NCBI GenBank assembly: GCA_028673005.1
Contig: CM054114.1
Location: 129,786,470 to 129,850,469, forward strand
Reading direction: 5' to 3'
DNA from: Tanypteryx hageni
Taxonomy: Eukaryota > Arthropoda > Insecta > Odonata > Petaluridae
Length of the DNA stretch: 64,000 nt
The position numbers and the translations under genes were made by a program. This document shows, one piece after another, positions 58,490-64,000 of the stretch. Each line of letters begins with the position of its first letter. Positions within the stretch are counted from its first letter, which is position 1. The notes under the pieces were generated by a model, which was not told where the DNA came from, ran no database searches, and worked only from the letters and a program-made list of their open reading frames with translations.

Positions 58490-59290
58490 ATAACTATAAT
58501 TTCTCCCTTTCCCTCCTTCCTTTCTCTCTTTTCTGTCGTTCTCTGTCCGTTATTATATCTGTCTCTCTCTCTCTGGATAAAACCCGCTAATCTCCTAACG
58601 CTCAATAACTCCGTATGTTCCTTTGTGTCGCCTTTGACATCTTTCCGAAAAACTTATTCCATTACTCTGTTTACTACGAGTCTCATTATATTTTCCCGTC
58701 TCCGCAATTTCCTCACTTGCCTTTTTACCATTCTCTCTGCCCCATTTCTATCTCCATATATGTCTCTCCTTTCCACTCTCCTCTCTCTCCTTTTCTTTCG
58801 CCCTTTATCTTTTCCTTTCTCCCTCTTTCCATTTCTCTCTTTCTATCATGTCTCCGCTTCCCCTTTCCACGCTCTAGCCATCCTTTCTTCTTTCGCCATC
58901 GCTCCTCTACCCATTTCTATTTTTCTCTACTATAGCAATTCCTTTCCCTACCTCCCTCTCCCTCCCTCCCTCATTCTTTATCTTTTCTTTTTCTACCCGC
59001 CTTTTAATCTCCCTTCTCCACTTCTTTCCCTTCTCCTATCTCCATCTCTCTACTCCACCACGATTTAATCCCTTTCAATTTCCTTTCCTCATTTGTTCCC
59101 CCCCTCTTCCTGTCCGTCGAATTCTTTCTCTGACATCTGCCTCCCCTTCTTGCCTTTCCTATCGTTTTTCCGTTTCTTTAGCCTTCACTTTGAGTGGCGT
59201 AATCTCTCACATCCTCTCTCTACTTATTATAATTTCCTTTATCCATCTTTTGCGCTTTATCCCGCGCTCTGCCAAAAATTTTAATTTGAG
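58490..59290. repeat. Pyrimidine-rich low-complexity block
   Basis: Plus strand is mostly C/T, including TCTCTCTCTCTCT near 58560 and CCCTCTCCCTCCCTCCCTC near 58955. Overlapping Ser/Pro/Leu/Phe frames (58615-59284) are low-complexity products. Confidence 0.8.
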
Positions 59291-62227
59291 ATATTTATGA
59301 ATGGCTCCCTCGTTCCAAGTAACTCAGCTCAATTTTTCTCCAGAATCTCTCGCACTCGGCTCCCAGCGTGTTTGAATATATTTTCAGTCTTTTGAATCGT
59401 TAATTTTCTTTTATTAAAATTTTTATATTTCTACTTTTCGTTTGCTGGATCTTTGCAAATTCCTTCAAATGCATTGTGATTGCCATCGGGTTAAAAATCA
59501 CGACTCTAATCTCAATTATGTACTTTTATTAGCCGACCTATGGCCATCGAGATGACTTCATAATACCGCCTCACGCAGTTTTCCATTTTATTCGAATTTT
59601 AATAAGTTAACGTTTTTCTACCTTGTGTAATGTCTTCGTAAAATTGAAAACTGCCTGATGACACAAGCCACATTTAAGATGTAACTAAAAGCTAAGAAGA
59701 ATAATTGATTTCTGTGCAAAGAATGGCCGTAACAGCAGTGGATTCAATTGTTTTCCTTATTGAGTTTGTTCAGCATGCTCATAGATATTATTAGAAGAGA
59801 GAAACTCCTAATTTTTGTTCTTTGAATGGAGAATTTTGGTATCCAATCTTTAATTATATTGGTCGTGGTTTTCTTAACCGTTTACGCATATCATATCAAT
59901 CTAAATAATCAGGTTAATTATCACAAAGTTGACATAAAAGGTCTATCGATAGAAACCACGGTGAAGGAATTCGTATAGATAGAATAACCAATATATTATT
60001 TTATGTCTTAATGTCTTATAGTGTTATCATTTTCAAATGGAATGAACTTCTCGGCAAGCGCAATATTTTAAATATATATATTACTTGTAGTGAGATCTAA
60101 AAGGTTTCCCTTTCTTTCACAGGATAAGATTGTGATGACGAAGCCTGCCTTTAGATATTTATGGGAACATTAACGTGTACTCTTTCTGTCTATTCATTTA
60201 TATATTCAGACATTTCTCGAATCGTAAGGAAAGTCGTTATTTTTCGTATTTTATAATTCATAAAACGTGCTACCGTCTTCCGCTTTGGCGTGTTTAATTT
60301 TCTCATCCTTTTTTAGCGTCGCGAGATATTACCGCACATCACCAAGGCGATCCTCACATCTCGCACTGGAATAATTTACGGCGCTAAAATATCCCATCAT
60401 ATTCCCGAGCAAACTATCCAGTAGGAATCGCCTCTTCACTCCTCTTCCCCTCCCCTCCCCTCCTCTTCCGATGGCCGTACGTATGAACGCGAACGGAAAG
60501 TTACGAGCGCTAATACCGTCCTCACGAAGCGTCGAATTCCTTACCTTCGACATAAAACGAAAATATAACACAAATCGTTCGTTGCCGCGGCATTCCAGCT
60601 CCGGAAAGCAATTGCATCAATGCGTATCCCGCCCTTTTCTCGACGCTGTTACGCCTCCCATCCGCAGATTACCCGTCATTTCAGGTACCGTAACTATAGC
60701 CACGCATCGAGATATAATTTTCTCCTTACCTCGCTGCATCCTTCCTGGATCTGCTACACCACTATTTTATATCTGTCGAATATATTTGATCATTATGCAA
60801 GTATGGAACGATTATTGGAGCTGGCGTTGCCTTTGGAGCTTGTTTGCGGCAGTATTCCTCGTAATTTATTGTTATTAGGGAAGTGGAATAAACTCGTTAT
60901 ATATTTAGGATTATCTTCGTATATAAAATATTATTAGCGTTTAAGATGGATGATACCAGCGAGATAAGTTTTTTGTCTAAGGCATGTGTGACTGGATTAT
61001 AGATTATTTACAATGTCGCTTCACGACGACATGTACTGAGCACATACGTATATAGTGTGCGTGTGTGTGGTGGTAATACCCCGATTATCCGTGTCAATTA
61101 TACAGCTGTTGGCATGCATAATTGAGAAAGACATAATCCGATGCATGAAATTTTTAAGACAAAATTCCTTAAAACACCTGTTAAATACTATACGGGGAAA
61201 ATGGCTTCGTCACTTCCACTGTTTATTCAAATGAGCGTGCCCCTTCTTCCCTATTTTTGAGCATCTCTCCCATTCTCTTGGATCACTTTCCTTCTACTCT
61301 CCCTATTTCCCTATATCCCCATCTCTCCCCGTTCTGTTTTCTTCTTCATCCTCTAATCTCTTTCCTTTTCCTCTTCCATTCTGACTTTCTCTGCCTCGTA
61401 TTTCCTCCCCCCGCTTCGTCAGCTGCGTGGGATGTGGTCCCAGATGAATGGATGTAGGAGTTGGTGCGACGTCGGAGAGGGAGCAGCCACATACCGCTTT
61501 GCGCATGCGCACTATTAACCTTATTTTGGATTAAACCATATCTCATTCACTCTCTCTCTCTTTCTCCCCAATTCCTGCACCAGTTTATTAAGACTCTTCT
61601 TCCTATAAAATAAGAGCGAAGGAAAAGTAGAGGAAAATTTACAATCCCATACCAAATATATTCAAAACTAGAAGAAAAACAAGATGATCCAAACAGAACT
61701 TATGATGCCTACTTTCCATTTACTCATTTATATAATAATTATATCGACTTTCATAGCTTTAAAGTCATCGCGGATATGTAGCTCTTTGTATTCCCAAATT
61801 TCATAATTTACCGTTATAAAATACTACAAATACATTCGCAACGGAATATTAAATTGATCACGCGTATTTGTGCGGAAAAAATAGCGCGTGTACATATTAG
61901 AATATACTGAATCCGAGTCCAACAATAATTGTTTAAAATGAATTAAAAACAACTTTTTTCCAAGTTTATTTACATTTTATTACTCTCTTATAAGACAAAT
62001 TTGTATTGAGCATATTTTTCCTCAAAATAATGGGTCTCAGGACTGAAGAGGCTATGGCAACACTCTCGTAATGAGTGATCAAAACTGCAAAATCGCCAGT
62101 ACTTAAGCAAATTTCTAAGAAATACAATCGATAAGCAAAAGCCTACGATAAAAATTATAATTGTCATTCCTTTTCTCAGAGAATAGTACAAAACTCGCAC
62201 CGATATTACAATTTTAAGATATTTTAA
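59291..62227. other. Intergenic DNA, no gene recognised
   Basis: AT-rich with a pyrimidine-rich stretch at 61250-61420. The 135-residue frame at 60471-60878 and others have no recognisable domain. Confidence 0.45.
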
Positions 62228-62490
62228 TGTGCAAGAGAAAATTACCTGCACGATGGATTTTAGATTTCCCATGTAAATCAAATGAGAAGGATAGTTCCTG
62301 GAATCGGACCCGAGACTTCAATCTTCGCAACAAAAACTATCCTTGGGAGCTTGTCCCATGTAGCAAGAGATTTACACCAAGTTTCATGAAAATCGGTATA
62401 TTGGTTCAAATGTTAATAGGGGAACGGACAGATAGACAGACAGCCACGACAAAACCATAAGCCTATTTCCATTCTGGAAAGTAGGCTAAT
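62228..62490 (+). repeat. Dispersed repeat with CAGACAGACAG run
   Basis: Translates in part to TPSFMKIGILVQMLIGERTD then RQTATT, a phrase type produced by widespread arthropod repeats that end in CAGACAGAC runs. The run is at 62426-62440. No functional domain; class unknown. Confidence 0.4.
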
Positions 62491-63409
62491 AATATATGGA
62501 AGGGTCCTATTTGCGTTTTTGTTACGTATGTTTGGGGTTATGGCATCGAAGTGAGTCTTTACCGTTGGAGGATTCTCATTTCCTGGATTTTTTTCTGAGG
62601 CGTACCTCACGTTGCGGTTTTAAATGAAACGTTTTCCTAGTTCAGCCCTTTGATGTTCTATTTTACGAGTGCGGAAAATCCCCAAAATCGGTGCTTTATA
62701 TATTGCACGATGGCTGTGTTTTATTACAAGTATTAGGAAGGTTTTCGGAGTTTTTCAAACTGTTCTTATAAGAATGCTTATAAGAAATTGTTGATAAATG
62801 AAAAGAAGTAAATAATGACTAATCATCAAGATAAAAACAATGTAAAACAATGCATATAGTAACTTGGGAAAGAAATTTGCTCATTGCTAATCATTTATTT
62901 TGGGTTAATGGTTTATCTTTGATAATAAGGAACGTAGGAAACGTTTTTCGTAGCCGCTTTACGGTTTTACGATTTAATGATTTAAAACATTATTCCGCTA
63001 TGACAAATAAAAATCTCTTAAATATTCTTTGATTTGCAAATTACTTAATACTTCAATGAAAATTTCCTTTGAACCCATCCCCGAACGCGCCATAAAATGG
63101 TTGTGTTAGTCTTCAGGTGAACATTCGCTGAAAATTCCAGGCAAATTATATGCATTATTAAATATCTATGCTATGTGGATGGATTTGGATGATGATGATT
63201 AATAGCTTAGTAAACAAGTAACACGTATTAAGAAATATTGATTTGTTACAATTTGATGTAAATCTTAAGTAAATTCGAAAAATATAATTTCCGGGAAAAT
63301 AAGAAATAAAGTCGGCCCAATCACTTTAAATTTTACTGTTAAACTCTATCCAGTTACTACAGATATTCAAACGTTGAGGAAACGTTAGAATTGCTTCCTT
63401 TTATTAGTG
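62491..63409. other. Intergenic DNA, no gene recognised
   Basis: AT-rich, nothing recognised. Confidence 0.5.
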
Positions 63410-63417
63410 CTATAATG

Positions 63418-63720
63418 CAAAGTTTCTCAACCTTTTTGATATTGCGGCCCACTTAAGGTAATGGAAATTATCAGCAGCTCATCTAAACTACAGAAGAAAA
63501 TTCTATAATATTTACTAAAAGTAGAAGGTTATTTAAATAACATAAATGAATGTATTAAAATTGTCATTGGCTATTTAATACGTTTTCTTCTTACAAAATA
63601 TGAAGTATTCCTGATACTTTTGCGACTGTTTTTAAATATCGTTAACCGATTTAATTTTTTCTCCAAAATTCTCGCGGTCCACCTCGAATTCATTTGCTGT
63701 CCACCGGTTGAAAAACGCTG
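63418..63720. mobile_element. hAT MITE (303 bp)
   Basis: Left end CAAAGTTTCTCAACC, then TTTTTGAT and GCGGCCCAC. The right end complement is CAGCGTTTTTCAACC then GGTGGAC. Flanks CTATAATG (63410-63417) and CTGTCATG (63721-63728) agree in 6 of 8 bases. TTCTCAACCTTT ends with a GCGGCCC block resemble the ends of SPIN-type hAT elements. There is no coding capacity; mismatches suggest an old copy. Confidence 0.6.
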
Positions 63721-63782
63721 CTGTCATGGCATATGGAAAATTGACAAAAATAAAAAAATAACAAACATTTATAAATCTAACG

Positions 63783-64000
63783 CAGGGGTGGGCAAACTAC
63801 GGCCCGCGGGCCACATGCAGCCAGCGAGGGCATTTTATGTGGCCCGCGATGCCATTAAAGAAAGCAAACTGTAACATAAAATACAGGTAATTTTGTATTT
63901 ATAGCTTAAAATGATGGTCAGAAAACCTTTTCCAGCGATGTTGTGGGGATAACATATAATTTATTATTGATTTTTACTAACAGGTTCCCTCGCATTATCT
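63783..64000 (+). mobile_element. Left end of a hAT element, continues past the window
   Basis: CAGGGGTGGGCAAACTACGG followed by CCCGCGGGCC is the well-known terminal sequence type of Charlie/Tip100-like hAT transposons. The 8 bases before it (TCTAACGC, 63775-63782) should recur at the other end outside the window. No coding sequence seen in the 218 bases available. Confidence 0.7.

Noticed and set aside
60471..60937. Overlapping plus frames of 135 and 105 residues
   Set aside because: No recognisable domain, no repeat relation and no supporting splice or codon pattern visible by eye.

Overview
The window looks like repeat-rich, gene-poor metazoan DNA, most likely from an arthropod and probably an insect with a large genome. 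This is inferred from the mobile-element mix: CR1/L2/jockey-type LINEs, a Penelope-like element with a GIY-YIG domain, several hAT ends, piggyBac and pogo/Tc1-mariner MITEs, a tRNA-derived SINE, and long GA/CT minisatellites. I found no host protein-coding gene, rRNA gene, CRISPR array or bacterial-type signal. Almost every recognisable reading frame belongs to a decayed transposable element. Unspliced host exons too short to recognise by eye could still be hidden.

Layout. 1-6 kb: plain AT-rich DNA with a pogo/Tigger-like MITE (3154-3623) and a 338-bp dimer repeat (4680-5435). 6.3-8.6 kb: a pyrimidine-rich block followed directly by a purine-rich minisatellite block. 8.6-16.4 kb: mostly unannotatable, with a large GA tract at 14.5-15.4 kb. 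16.5-27 kb: a fold-back repeat (16466-16595), dispersed repeat family A (17.4 kb), the first copy of a (TA)n-flanked element carrying a hammerhead-ribozyme-like core (21412-21758), and two LINE tails arranged back to back (24.7-25.1 kb).

28.4-37.3 kb is the richest region. A degenerate CR1/L2-like LINE (ORF1, endonuclease, reverse transcriptase) is split by a 4.56-kb element with about 209-bp terminal inverted repeats. That element contains a hAT transposon, which contains a second hAT remnant with a BED zinc-finger transposase start. It also holds a minus-strand LINE fragment and a Penelope-like GIY-YIG fragment. The LINE reading frame resumes exactly across the outer insertion.

37-64 kb: MITEs (39297-39440, 63418-63720), a composite inverted-repeat structure enclosing two tRNA-like SINE heads (45789-46513), minisatellites, a piggyBac relic with TTAA flanks (51765-52356), and a 145-bp tandem array (about 54.3-55.5 kb). 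The second, almost perfectly palindromic copy of the hammerhead-bearing element (54906-55374) is inserted in that array. The window ends inside the left end of another hAT element.

The most notable theme is a recurring RNA-like motif in several dispersed repeat families: CUGANGA, one extra base, a stem-loop, then GAAA. In the two (TA)n-flanked copies it has a complete hammerhead layout, including a paired stem I. Penelope-like elements and retrozymes are known to carry hammerhead ribozymes, and a Penelope-like remnant lies in the same window.
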